Shown: piece after piece, positions 20,923 to 29,826 of the stretch | Layout of the letters: the number at the start of each line of letters is the position of its first letter | How positions within the stretch are numbered: the stretch's first letter is position 1 | Assembly (NCBI GenBank): GCA_937868725.1 | Contig: CALMMQ010000004.1 | Span: 1 to 64,000, forward strand | DNA from: an uncultured Pleomorphomonas sp. | GTDB taxonomy: Bacteria > Pseudomonadota > Alphaproteobacteria > Rhizobiales > Pleomorphomonadaceae | Direction: 5' to 3' | DNA length: 64,000 bases | Made by a program: the position numbers and the translations under genes | The notes under the pieces: model-generated | What the model was told of the DNA's origin: nothing | The model's database searches: none | The model's input: only the letters and a program-made list of their open reading frames with translations

Positions 20923-21891
20923 ATGACAAAACCTGCTGCCAACCCCTACGGGTTCAATCGCCCTCACCTCCTGGGGATCGAGGGCCTCACGCCGCCGGAA
21001 ATCCTCGACCTTCTCGACCGGGCCGAGGCCAACATCGAGATCTCCCGTCAGCGCGAGAAGAAACGGGAGACGTTGCGCGGCCGAACGCAGATCAACCTGT
21101 TCTTCGAGAACTCGACGCGCACCCAGTCCTCGTTCGAGATCGCCGGCAAGCGCCTTGGCGCCGACGTCATGAACATGGCCGTTGGTCAGTCGTCGGTCAA
21201 AAAGGGCGAGACGCTGATCGACACGGCCGTGACGCTCAACGCCATGAACCCCGACGTCATCGTCGTGCGTCACAACGCCTCGGGCGCCGTGGCGCTGCTG
21301 GCGCAGAAGGTCGACTGCTCGGTCGTCAACGCAGGTGATGGCAGTCACGAACACCCGACGCAGGCCCTGCTCGATGCCCTGACCATCCGCCGCCACAAGC
21401 AGCGCATCGACGGTCTCACCGTCGCCATCTGCGGCGACGTCGCTCACAGCCGCGTCGCCCGTTCCAACGTGCTGCTGCTCACCGCCCTCGGCGCCCGTGT
21501 CCGCCTTGTCGGCCCCTCGACGCTGGTGCCCGGTGCCTTCCGCGCCATGGGCCTTGAGGTGTGCCACGCGATGAAGGACGGCTTGCGCGACGCCGACATC
21601 GTCATGATGCTGCGCCTGCAGCGCGAGCGCATGCAGGGCTCCTTCGTGCCGTCGGTGCGCGAATACTTCCATTACTGGGGCCTCGACGAGGAAAAGCTCT
21701 CCTACGCCAAGCCGGGGGCGCTGGTCATGCACCCCGGTCCGATGAACCGTGGCGTCGAGATCGATCCGGCCGTGGCCGACGGGCCGCAGAGCCTTATCCG
21801 CGAACAGGTTGAAATGGGCGTCGCCATCCGCATGGCGGTGCTGGACGCCGTGGTCACCTCGCGCGGCAACGGTGGGGAGGCCAGTCGATGA
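20923..21891 (+). CDS. pyrB: Aspartate carbamoyltransferase catalytic chain
   Basis: This 322-aa enzyme joins carbamoyl phosphate and aspartate in the second step of pyrimidine synthesis. The carbamoyl-phosphate loop [22 protein letters not shown] is intact. [20 protein letters not shown] and the aspartate-domain [10 protein letters not shown] are also diagnostic. Its stop overlaps the pyrC start (ATGA at 21888), so the two are translationally coupled. This fits the known association of this ATCase class with a dihydroorotase-like partner. No pyrI regulatory chain is present nearby. Confidence 0.97.
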   Translation: MTKPAANPYGFNRPHLLGIEGLTPPEILDLLDRAEANIEISRQREKKRETLRGRTQINLFFENSTRTQSSFEIAGKRLGADVMNMAVGQSSVKKGETLIDTAVTLNAMNPDVIVVRHNASGAVALLAQKVDCSVVNAGDGSHEHPTQALLDALTIRRHKQRIDGLTVAICGDVAHSRVARSNVLLLTALGARVRLVGPSTLVPGAFRAMGLEVCHAMKDGLRDADIVMMLRLQRERMQGSFVPSVREYFHYWGLDEEKLSYAKPGALVMHPGPMNRGVEIDPAVADGPQSLIREQVEMGVAIRMAVLDAVVTSRGNGGEASR

Positions 21892-23192
21892 GCCGCATGA
21901 CGCAGAACCGCCCCATCTGGCTGACCAACGCCCGCATCGTCGATCCGTCGCAGGGCCTTGACGGGCCCGGCGCCGTGCTGATGAGCGGTGGCCGCATCAT
22001 CGCCGCCGGCCCGGCGGCCATCAACAACGGCGCCCCCGAGGGCACCGAAGTCATCAACTGCCACGGCCTCGTCGTCGCCCCCGGTCTCGTCGACCTCTGC
22101 GCCTACATCGGCGAGCCCGGCCACGAACACCGCGAGACCTTCGCCTCGGCCGGCCGCGCCGCCGCTGCCGGCGGCATCACCACCGTCGTCGCCCAGCCCG
22201 ACACCGACCCGTGCGTCGACGATCCGGCCCTGGTCGACTTCGTGGCGACGCGAGCCCGCCACACCTCCATCGTTCGCGTCAAGGTGATGGCGGCGCTGAC
22301 CAAGGGTCAGGCTGGCGGCGAACTCACCGAGTTCGGTCTGTTGCAGGAAGCGGGCGCCGTCGGCTTCACCTCCGGCCGGCAGTCGCTGGCCAACGCCCAG
22401 GTGCTGCGCCGGGCCCTCACCTACGCCAAGGATTTCGACGCGCTGATCTGCCACCGGCCGGAAGACGCCGCCCTCAAGGGCGCCGGCGTCATGAACCTGT
22501 CGGAGACCGCCGTCCGCCTCGGCCTTAATGGCATTCCGGCCGAAGCGGAGACCACGGTGCTGGCCCGCGACCTGCGCATCGCCCGCCTGGCCGGCGGTCG
22601 CTATCACGCCTCGCTGCTGTCGGCCGCCGAATCGCCTGCCCTCATCGCCTGGGCCAAGGGGCTCGGCATCCGCGCCACGGCCTCGACCTCGATCGCCCAT
22701 CTGACGCTGAATGAGACCGACATCGGCGCCTACCGCACCTTCTTCAAGCTGTCGCCGCCGCTGCGCGGCGAAGACGACCGCCTGACCCTGGTCGACGCCG
22801 TGCGTGACGGCAGCATCGACATCATCGTTTCCAACCACGATCCTCAGGATGTCGAGACCAAGCGTCTGCCGTTCGCCGAGGCCGCCGACGGCGCCATCGG
22901 CCTTGAGACGTTCCTCGCCGCCGGCCTGCGGCTGGTGCACGCCGACAAGCTGTCCTTGTCGCGACTGATCGAGGCCATGTCGACCCGCCCGGCCGAGATC
23001 GCCGGCATCGACGCCGGCACGCTCAAGACCGGCGCGCCGGCCGACGTCATTGTCTTCGACCTCGACGAGCCCTGGGTGCTCAACGCCCGCGACATCGTCT
23101 CCAAGGCCAAGAACACGCCCTACGAAGCCGCCCGTTTCACCGGGCGCATCCGGCGCACCTTCGTCGGCGGCTGCCCCGTCTTCGAACGCTGA
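21888..23192 (+). CDS. pyrC: Dihydroorotase-like protein, probably non-catalytic (PyrC'/PyrX type)
   Basis: This 434-aa amidohydrolase-fold protein is coupled to pyrB. The overall fold is that of dihydroorotase (APGLVDL near residue 65, [16 protein letters not shown]-like [18 protein letters not shown]). The metal-binding HxH after PGLVDL is replaced by Cys71-Ala72-Tyr73, and the later His pair region reads [11 protein letters not shown]. One Asp-containing motif remains (SNHDPQDVE). The family includes inactive dihydroorotases (Pseudomonas PyrC') needed only to assemble active ATCase. Many alphaproteobacterial copies look the same. I therefore expect a structural role, with the active dihydroorotase encoded elsewhere. 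Confidence 0.9.
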   Translation: MSRMTQNRPIWLTNARIVDPSQGLDGPGAVLMSGGRIIAAGPAAINNGAPEGTEVINCHGLVVAPGLVDLCAYIGEPGHEHRETFASAGRAAAAGGITTVVAQPDTDPCVDDPALVDFVATRARHTSIVRVKVMAALTKGQAGGELTEFGLLQEAGAVGFTSGRQSLANAQVLRRALTYAKDFDALICHRPEDAALKGAGVMNLSETAVRLGLNGIPAEAETTVLARDLRIARLAGGRYHASLLSAAESPALIAWAKGLGIRATASTSIAHLTLNETDIGAYRTFFKLSPPLRGEDDRLTLVDAVRDGSIDIIVSNHDPQDVETKRLPFAEAADGAIGLETFLAAGLRLVHADKLSLSRLIEAMSTRPAEIAGIDAGTLKTGAPADVIVFDLDEPWVLNARDIVSKAKNTPYEAARFTGRIRRTFVGGCPVFER

Positions 23193-23220
23193 TAGCGACA
23201 GCGACGCACATTTGTCGTAT

Positions 23221-23250
23221 TGGCTGGCCTGCCCCTCTGGGGCAGGCTGG
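23221..23250. terminator. Strong hairpin in the pyrC-plsY gap
   Basis: GCCTGCCCC (23227-23235) pairs with GGGGCAGGC (23239-23247) around a TCT loop, extended by outer GGC/GCC pairs. No T run follows. It may be a processing or partial-termination hairpin between pyrBC and plsY-dprA. Confidence 0.45.
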
Positions 23251-23345
23251 CCGGTGCCTTGTGTCGTCCGTCACCTCAGCGCTTTGTCGGAGGTGACGTG
23301 CAACCTTAAATCGTCTACCACTCTTTTTGATTGCTGGAGGCGATC

Positions 23346-23954
23346 ATGATCGAGCTGCCCCTTACCTGGCCCGTCATCGCTGCCGCCGTTCTTGTCGGCT
23401 ATCTCTGCGGGTCCGTTCCCTTCGGACTGCTCCTGACCCGCGCCGCCGGGCTTGGCGACGTGCGCAACATCGGCTCCGGCAACATCGGCGCCACCAACGT
23501 GCTGCGCACCGGCAACAAGAAGCTGGCCGCTGCCACGCTGGCGCTCGACCTCCTGAAGGGCACTGTTGCCGTCGTGCTGGCCCGCGTCGTCGGCGGCGTC
23601 GACCTCGGCATCGCCGCCGGCTTTGGCGCCTTCCTCGGTCATCTCTTCCCGATCTGGCTGGGCTTCAAGGGCGGCAAGGGCGTCGCCACCTACATCGGCA
23701 TCCTGCTTGGCCTGATGTGGCCGGCGGTGCTGATCTTCGCCGGCGTCTGGCTGGCCGTCGCCTATTTCAGCCGCTACTCGTCGGCCGGGGCGCTGGCTGC
23801 CACGCTGGCCGTGCCGGCCAGCCTGTGGGCGCTCGGCGAAACGCGCATGGCCATGCTGTTCGCCGTGCTGTCGCTGATCGTATGGATCAAGCACAAGACC
23901 AACATCACCCGGCTGATCGCCGGCACGGAAGGCAAGATCGGCCAGAAATCATGA
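23346..23954 (+). CDS. plsY: Acyl-phosphate:glycerol-3-phosphate acyltransferase
   Basis: This 202-aa inner-membrane enzyme acylates glycerol-3-phosphate from acyl-phosphate, the first step of phospholipid synthesis. The three PlsY loops are visible: [11 protein letters not shown], then [17 protein letters not shown], then [21 protein letters not shown]. Several hydrophobic helices span the sequence. The ATG at 23346 has CTGGAGG directly upstream, which itself is part of an in-frame TTG-starting extension of five codons. dprA follows after 18 bases, which is the conserved order. Confidence 0.95.
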   Translation: MIELPLTWPVIAAAVLVGYLCGSVPFGLLLTRAAGLGDVRNIGSGNIGATNVLRTGNKKLAAATLALDLLKGTVAVVLARVVGGVDLGIAAGFGAFLGHLFPIWLGFKGGKGVATYIGILLGLMWPAVLIFAGVWLAVAYFSRYSSAGALAATLAVPASLWALGETRMAMLFAVLSLIVWIKHKTNITRLIAGTEGKIGQKS

Positions 23955-23972
23955 TCAAGACAAGGAGGCCCC

Positions 23973-25088
23973 ATGGTTGAGCTTACCCATGACCAGCGGA
24001 TCTCCTGGCTTCGCCTCATCCGGTCCGAAAACGTGGGACCGGCCACCTTCCGCAGCCTGATCAACCACTTCGGCGCCGCCGACGCGGCGCTGGACGCCTT
24101 GCCTGCGCTCGCCCGGCGCGGCGGCGCCAGCCGCGACATCGCCATCGCCAGTCGCGCCGACGCCGAGCGCGAACTCGAGCGGACGGCAGCGGCGGGCGGT
24201 CGCCTGGTGGCCATCGGCGAAGCGCTCTATCCGGCGGCGCTCAAGGCCATCGCCGCGCCACCACCGCTGATCGCCGTGCTTGGCGGCTCGTCCGAGCTGA
24301 TGGCCCGCCCCACCGCTGCCATCGTCGGTTCGCGCAACTCCTCGGTCGCCGGCCAGAAGATGGCCGAACGCATCGCTCGCGGCCTCGGTGAAGCCGACGT
24401 CGTCGTCGTCTCCGGCCTCGCTCGCGGCATCGACGGCTGCGCCCACCGCGCCGCCCTCGACAGCGGCACCATCGCCGTGGTGGCCGGCGGCGTCGACCAC
24501 ATCTATCCCGAAGAGCACGCCGCCCTGCGCGCCGACATCATCGCCCGGGGCGGCGCCGTGCTGTCGGAGATGCCGTTCGGCTTTTCGCCCCGCGCCAAAG
24601 ACTTTCCCCGCCGCAACCGCATCATCTCCGGCATGAGCCTCGGCGTCGTGGTCATCGAGGCGGCGGCGCGCTCGGGCACGCTGCACACCGCCCGCTTTGC
24701 TCTCGAACAGGGGCGCGAGGTGTTCGCCGTGCCCGGCTCGCCCCTCGATCCGCGCGCCGAAGGCACCAACCGGCTGATCCGCAGCGGCGCCACACTGGTC
24801 ACCTCGGCCGGCGACGTGCTCGAACAGTTGCGGCCGCTCATCGGTCGCGACGGACCGCTGTTCGCGCCTTTGGCCGAACCGGCCGCCGACGACGACTCAT
24901 CCGGCCTCGCCGACGATGCCGCCCGCGCCGTGCTGATCACCGCGCTCGGTCCGACGCCGGTGGCGATCGACGACATCGTCCTCCACACGGGGTTGAAATC
25001 ATCGGTTGTATCTGTGCTGCTATTGGAACTCGATCTGGCCGGCCGCATCGAGCACCACGGCAATCAGCTCATCTCGCTGATCGGCTAG
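23973..25088 (+). CDS. dprA: DNA-processing protein DprA
   Basis: This 371-aa protein binds incoming single-stranded DNA and loads RecA during transformation. It is also widespread in non-competent species. The N-terminal helix-hairpin part is VGPATFRSLINHFG. The Rossmann-like core is AAIVGSRNSSVAGQKMAERIARG and VVVSGLARGIDGCAHRAAL, then FPRRNRIISGMSLGVVVIEA. A C-terminal winged-helix (DIVLHTGLKSSVVSVLLLELDLAGRI) is present. An AAGGAGG ribosome-binding site precedes the ATG. In this order topA usually follows directly. Here a small gene on the opposite strand is interposed. Confidence 0.96.
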   Translation: MVELTHDQRISWLRLIRSENVGPATFRSLINHFGAADAALDALPALARRGGASRDIAIASRADAERELERTAAAGGRLVAIGEALYPAALKAIAAPPPLIAVLGGSSELMARPTAAIVGSRNSSVAGQKMAERIARGLGEADVVVVSGLARGIDGCAHRAALDSGTIAVVAGGVDHIYPEEHAALRADIIARGGAVLSEMPFGFSPRAKDFPRRNRIISGMSLGVVVIEAAARSGTLHTARFALEQGREVFAVPGSPLDPRAEGTNRLIRSGATLVTSAGDVLEQLRPLIGRDGPLFAPLAEPAADDDSSGLADDAARAVLITALGPTPVAIDDIVLHTGLKSSVVSVLLLELDLAGRIEHHGNQLISLIG

Positions 25089-25147
25089 AATGGACGCCTT
25101 CGACGCCCGGCGAGCACAACCGGCTCCCCATGCCGCAATTAAAATTT

Positions 25148-25525
25148 TCAGCGTTGACGCACCGCCAGACCGGCCAGATCGACGCTTTCGCCGTCGCGCG
25201 TGCGCACGGTCAGACGGTTGTCCGACTTCATGAGCGAGGCCTCCTCGGCTGCCATTTCAAGCAAATAGGCCAGAAAAGCACAACCAGCCCCGCCAGCCAG
25301 GCGACCAAGCTCGTGGCTCATGCGCTCGATGTATTCCATTTTTTCCCTGGGCGTTCCATCGTCGCCGCCGACATCGTCCAACATGTGCCCAAACCTTTCC
25401 CGCAAGGCGAATTCCTCCGAACGATACACACTTGCCCTGCGTCCGACCACCAAACGGCTACAACCAATCAGGGTATACACTAAATGATTGCTAAGTTCCA
25501 ACATAAACCACTCTAGAGTGTCCAT
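25148..25525 (-). CDS. Hypothetical protein, orphan between dprA and topA
   Basis: This 125-aa protein is not recognised. The N-terminal part is hydrophobic-aromatic (MDTLEWFMLELSNHLVYTLIG). The middle is charged (VYRSEEFALRERFGHML), and a helical C-terminal half (MEYIERMSHELGRLAGGAGCAFLAYLLEMAAEEASLM) follows. The start at 25525 is picked because AGGGG lies about 8 bases upstream. The frame is open to 25603. Local G+C is lower than in the flanking genes, and it is transcribed against the plus-strand plsY-dprA-topA series, which suggests a later insertion. A CCTGT/ACAGG inverted repeat lies just upstream (25542-25555). The reading frame is credible but not proven. Confidence 0.6.
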   Translation of the reverse strand: MDTLEWFMLELSNHLVYTLIGCSRLVVGRRASVYRSEEFALRERFGHMLDDVGGDDGTPREKMEYIERMSHELGRLAGGAGCAFLAYLLEMAAEEASLMKSDNRLTVRTRDGESVDLAGLAVRQR

Positions 25526-25712
25526 CGTTGAAACCCCTGCCTGTTTTGACAGGGTGCAGCACACGTCGACACGCGCAGACGTCACGCCCTTGAATGGCGA
25601 CAATCAATCTTCAGCACTCAATGATTGAGCCGACGACAGCAGGTCTCTTGCCTATTGCCCGGGGCACTCTTAAAGAGGGCTGTTTTCCATCATCTGGCAG
25701 TGGCTGGGGCTC

Positions 25713-28433
25713 ATGAACGTTGTCATCGTCGAATCGCCCGCCAAGGCGAAGACCATCAACAAGTATCTGGGACGCGACTACACCGTCCTGGCGTCCTATG
25801 GCCATGTCCGCGACCTCCCCGCCAAGGATGGATCGGTCGATCCGGATGCCAACTTCTCCATGAAATGGGAGATCGACGCCAAGTCGTCCAAACGCCTCAG
25901 CGACATCGCCACCGCCCTCAAGGGCGCCGACCGCCTGATTCTCGCCACCGACCCGGATCGCGAGGGTGAGGCCATTTCCTGGCACGTGCTCGATGTGCTC
26001 GGCGCCAAGAAGGCCCTCAAGGGCAAGACCATTCAGCGCGTGGTGTTCAACGCCATCACCAAGCAGGCCGTGCTCGACGCCATGGCCAAGCCGCGTGATG
26101 TCGACCAGCCGCTGGTTGAGGCCTATCTCGCCCGCCGCGCCCTCGACTATCTCGTCGGGTTCACGCTGTCGCCGGTGCTGTGGCGCAAGCTGCCGGGCGC
26201 CCGCTCGGCCGGCCGCGTCCAGTCGGTGGCCCTGCGCCTCGTCTGCGACCGCGAAAGCGAGATCGAGACCTTCCGGCCGCAGGAATACTGGTCGATCCTG
26301 GCCCGTCTGGCGACGCCCAAGGGCGAAGAGTTCGAGGCTCGCCTGTCCGAATGGAACGGCAAGAAGATGAACCGTCTCGACGTGGCGAGCGGCGAGGAGG
26401 CGCGCAGCATCCGCGACTTCCTCGATACGGCCAGCTACACCGTCGCCGACGCCGAGTCCAAGCCGCAGAAGCGCCACCCCTGGGCGCCGTTCACCACCTC
26501 GACGCTGCAGCAGGAAGCCTCGCGCAAGCTCGGTCTGTCGGCCCAGCGCACCATGCAGGTGGCCCAGCGCCTCTACGAGGGCGTCGACATCGACGGCGAA
26601 ACCGTCGGCCTCATCACCTACATGCGAACCGACGGCGTCCAGATCGCTCCGGAAGCGGTGCACGCCACGCGCAAGGTGATCGAGAAGGAATTCGGCGACC
26701 GCTATCTGCCGGAAAAGCCGCGCTTCTATTCCACCAAGGCCAAGAACGCCCAGGAAGCCCACGAAGCCATTCGCCCCACCGAGCTCAGCCGTCTGCCCGC
26801 CACCGTGTCGCGCTTCCTTGAGCGCGACGAGGCCGGCCTCTACGAACTGGTCTGGAAGCGTACCGTGGCCAGCCAGATGCAGAGCGCCGATTTCGAACGG
26901 ACGACGATCGACATCACCGCTCGCGCCAGCGGTCGCTCCGCCGGTTTGCGCGCCACCGGTTCGGTGCTGAAGTTCGACGGCTTCCTGAAGCTCTATCAGG
27001 AAAGCCGCGACGACGAGGACGACGAGGACACCCGCCGCCTGCCGGCGATGAGCGTCGGCGACGCCCTTGGCCGCAAGTCGGTGGCTATCGACCAGCACTT
27101 CACCGAGCCGCCGCCGCGCTACACCGAAGCGACGCTGGTCAAGAAGATGGAAGAACTCGGCATCGGCCGCCCCTCCACCTACGCCGCCACGCTGGCCACG
27201 CTGCGCGACCGCGACTACGTCACCATCGACAAGAAGCGGCTCGTTCCCTCCGACAAGGGCCGCATCGTCACGTCCTTTCTCGGCTCGTTCTTCAGCCGCT
27301 ACGTCGAGTACGACTTCACCGCCAGCCTCGAGGAAGAGCTCGACCGCATCTCGGCCGGCGAACTCGACTGGCGCGCCGTGCTCGCCCGCTTCTGGGGCGA
27401 CTTCAACACCCGCATCGGCGAGGTCAAGGAACTGCGCGTCGCCGAGGTCATCGACGCCCTCAACGACAATCTTGCCGCCCACATCTTCCCCGATCGCGGC
27501 GACGGTTCCGATCCGCGGTCCTGCCCGACTTGCGGCAACGGCCGCCTGTCGCTGAAGCTCGGCCGCTTCGGCTCGTTCGTCGGCTGCTCCAACTATCCCG
27601 AGTGCCGCTATACCCGCCAGCTCGGCAACGGCCAGAACGACAACGAGGCCGAAAGCGCCCTCGGCGCCGATGGCGTCAAGGTGCTGGGCACCGATCCCGA
27701 CACCGGCCTCACGGTGTCGCTGCGCTCCGGCCGCTTCGGCCCCTACGTCCAGCTCGGCGAAGAAGGCAAGCCCAAGCGTTCGTCGCTGCCCAAGGGCTGG
27801 AGCATCGAATCGATCGATCTCGCCCGCGCCCTGCTGCTGCTCAACCTGCCGCGCACCATCGGCGTTCACCCCGAGAGCGGCAAGCCCATCGAGGCCAACA
27901 TCGGCCGCTACGGACCCTACGTGGCGCACGACGGCGTCTACGCCAATCTGTCCTCGGTCGACGAGGTGTTCGAGGTCGGCATCAACCGCGCCGTCGCCGT
28001 ACTGGCCGAGAAGAAGGAAAAGGGCGCTCGCGCCCGCGCTACGCCGGCCGCCCTCAAGAGCCTCGGCGAACATCCCGACGGCGGCGAGATCACCGTGCGC
28101 GACGGTCGTTACGGTCCGTACGTCGCCTGGGGCAAGGTCAACGCCACCCTTGCCAAGGGCACCGACCCGCAGACCCTGACGCTGGAGCAGGCGCTGGAAC
28201 TCATCGCCGCCAAGGTGGCCAAGAACCCCGGCAAGACCAAAGCGCCCGCCAAGGCCAAGGCCGCCAAGAGCAAGACCGCCAAGGCCGAGGCCATCGCCGA
28301 TGACGCCTCCGGCGAGGCGGCCAAGCCGGCAGCCAAGAAAAAGGCGCCAGCCAAGGCCGGCACCACCAAGGCCAAGGCGACCAAGCCCAAGACGGCCAAG
28401 ACCAAGGCTGCGCCCGGCGTCGACGAGGCCTGA
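25713..28433 (+). CDS. topA: DNA topoisomerase I
   Basis: This 906-aa type IA topoisomerase relaxes negative supercoils. The TOPRIM domain opens MNVVIVESPAKAKTINKYLG and has the acidic DPDREGEAISWH motif. The catalytic tyrosine is Tyr303 in GLITYMRTDG. A four-cysteine zinc ribbon (CPTCGNGRLSLKLGRFGSFVGC...C, about residues 605-632) is followed by several RFGPYV-type repeats. The C-terminal 70 residues are an Ala/Lys/Pro-rich basic tail (AKAKAAKSKTAKAEA) that is common in this order and probably contacts DNA or RNA polymerase. A GC-rich hairpin follows the stop. Confidence 0.97.
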   Translation: MNVVIVESPAKAKTINKYLGRDYTVLASYGHVRDLPAKDGSVDPDANFSMKWEIDAKSSKRLSDIATALKGADRLILATDPDREGEAISWHVLDVLGAKKALKGKTIQRVVFNAITKQAVLDAMAKPRDVDQPLVEAYLARRALDYLVGFTLSPVLWRKLPGARSAGRVQSVALRLVCDRESEIETFRPQEYWSILARLATPKGEEFEARLSEWNGKKMNRLDVASGEEARSIRDFLDTASYTVADAESKPQKRHPWAPFTTSTLQQEASRKLGLSAQRTMQVAQRLYEGVDIDGETVGLITYMRTDGVQIAPEAVHATRKVIEKEFGDRYLPEKPRFYSTKAKNAQEAHEAIRPTELSRLPATVSRFLERDEAGLYELVWKRTVASQMQSADFERTTIDITARASGRSAGLRATGSVLKFDGFLKLYQESRDDEDDEDTRRLPAMSVGDALGRKSVAIDQHFTEPPPRYTEATLVKKMEELGIGRPSTYAATLATLRDRDYVTIDKKRLVPSDKGRIVTSFLGSFFSRYVEYDFTASLEEELDRISAGELDWRAVLARFWGDFNTRIGEVKELRVAEVIDALNDNLAAHIFPDRGDGSDPRSCPTCGNGRLSLKLGRFGSFVGCSNYPECRYTRQLGNGQNDNEAESALGADGVKVLGTDPDTGLTVSLRSGRFGPYVQLGEEGKPKRSSLPKGWSIESIDLARALLLLNLPRTIGVHPESGKPIEANIGRYGPYVAHDGVYANLSSVDEVFEVGINRAVAVLAEKKEKGARARATPAALKSLGEHPDGGEITVRDGRYGPYVAWGKVNATLAKGTDPQTLTLEQALELIAAKVAKNPGKTKAPAKAKAAKSKTAKAEAIADDASGEAAKPAAKKKAPAKAGTTKAKATKPKTAKTKAAPGVDEA

Positions 28434-28452
28434 GCCCACGGCATTGACCATT

Positions 28453-28483
28453 CGGGCCCGCAGACATTGGACTGCGGGCCGAA
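28453..28483 (+). terminator. Hairpin after topA
   Basis: GGCCCGCAG (28455-28463) pairs perfectly with CTGCGGGCC (28472-28480) across 8 bases, extended by TTC/GAA with one bulged G. There is no T run, so efficiency as a terminator is uncertain. Confidence 0.55.
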
Positions 28484-28783
28484 AGTCAGAAATCAGCAAT
28501 TGACCGCTGTGACAGGTCGATCCGCCGGCTTCGTCTCATCAGGCAAGCAAATCGGGCAGCGACCACAGATCAGACAACCAGTCATTGCCATTAGCAAACG
28601 TTACGGTTGATCAGGTTTGACCCAACGCACGCCTGGATCTGCCTTGTTCATGATGGATCCGGAGTTTATCCGATCCGGATCGTAACAATCTTGGTCCAAA
28701 TCTTCACGCTTTTTAAGCGGCTTTGGCGTACCAGAACGGTAGCGATAAAACTGCCTGTTTCTGACCTCGCGGAAAACCGCTCG
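28484..28783. other. AT-richer spacer with several small palindromes before the GGDEF gene
   Basis: This 300-base stretch is visibly lower in G+C. It holds GATCCGGA (28656-28663) and TCCGGATC (28674-28681) as an inverted repeat with a 10-base spacer, CGCTT-TTT-AAGCG at about 28708, and GCGG-AAAA-CCGC just before the chosen start. These look regulatory or hairpin-forming. The GGDEF frame is open through part of this region from 28607. Confidence 0.4.
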
Positions 28784-29656
28784 ATGCTCATTCACAACCT
28801 CAGGACCGACGTCAGCAGTCCGATTCGGAGCACGAGCGACGCACAGGCCTTCGCGCTGATTGTCGCCGCCCTGTGCTTCGCCATCGGTACGGGCATCGAG
28901 AGCCTCACCGACACGCCGCCGACCGACTGGTCGCTGCACGCGCTGGCCTCACTGGCCGGCGTTGCCGGCATCGCCCTGCTGGTCGCCTATCCGCTGGCGC
29001 TCCTCATCGCCACCAATTTTCTCGCCCTCTTCCGCGCCAAGCGCAAGCTTGCCAATCTCGAGGCCACTGACTCGCTCACCGGCCTCAGGACGCGCCGGGC
29101 GATGATGGCCGATTTCAGCGCGCTGACAGACCGTTGCGGCGTTCTGCTCATCCTCGACATCGACCGTTTTCAGCTGATCAACGACACATTCGGCCCGGTG
29201 AAAGGCGATCGTGTGCTCACCCGCCTCGCCCGCTTGCTGGCTGAGGAGTTCAGCGATCTCGGCCCGATCTACCGCACCGGCAGCGACGAGTTCATTCTGC
29301 TGGCCATCGGTCACCGCATATCCGATGTCCGTAACCGCGTCTGCGCGGCCACCATGCGCATCGAGCAGGCCGAGTTCGGCGGCGACGGCGAGCACATCGG
29401 CGCCAGCCTGTCCGGCGGCATGCTGACCATCACCGCCGAAGCGGAACTGCACTCCCTGCTTGCCCAGGCCAACGCCGCCCTGACGCTGGCCCGCACCAGC
29501 GGCCGCGGCCGCGTCGTCGCCGCCGACCGGCTCAATGAAATGCCCGGTCTCGTCGATACCGACCAGATCGCCTGGAGCGGCGACGACCGCGTCCGTCCCA
29601 TCGAGCGGGGACGCCGGCACGACCACGGCCAGCGTCTCGGCGCCAGCCGCGGCTGA
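28784..29656 (+). CDS. GGDEF-domain protein with altered active-site motif
   Basis: This protein (290 aa from the ATG at 28784) has two membrane helices (FALIVAALCFAIGTGI; LASLAGVAGIALLVAYPLALLIATNFLALF) followed by a diguanylate-cyclase-like domain. The domain begins DSLTGLRTRRAMM, has the metal-binding strand LLILDIDRFQLINDTFG, and at the active site reads GSDEF (166-170) instead of GG(D/E)EF. The usual Lys of DHFK is Gln, and GHxxGD is GPVKGD. Reduced or lost cyclase activity is therefore likely, but it cannot be read from sequence. An upstream start at 28607 (349 aa) is possible. The gene lies between topA and rnr, which are normally adjacent. Confidence 0.82.
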   Translation: MLIHNLRTDVSSPIRSTSDAQAFALIVAALCFAIGTGIESLTDTPPTDWSLHALASLAGVAGIALLVAYPLALLIATNFLALFRAKRKLANLEATDSLTGLRTRRAMMADFSALTDRCGVLLILDIDRFQLINDTFGPVKGDRVLTRLARLLAEEFSDLGPIYRTGSDEFILLAIGHRISDVRNRVCAATMRIEQAEFGGDGEHIGASLSGGMLTITAEAELHSLLAQANAALTLARTSGRGRVVAADRLNEMPGLVDTDQIAWSGDDRVRPIERGRRHDHGQRLGASRG

Positions 29657-29826
29657 CATCACTTCATGGCCGGCCGCCGGCAATGGTGCTTTGCAGAAGC
29701 GCCAGAATGTGCTTCACACTGAGAAACTGGCCATTCGCCCCGCCGGCAAGCGGGGCCGTCTCCGCGCTGTTGTCACGCCGGACGCGGGCCGCAACTGCCT
29801 CATTTCTTGATAACCGGACAAAGCCT

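Noticed and set aside
25611-28499. A 962-codon open frame on the strand opposite topA
   Set aside because: It mirrors topA almost exactly, has no family similarity and arises from the third-position G/C bias of the real gene.
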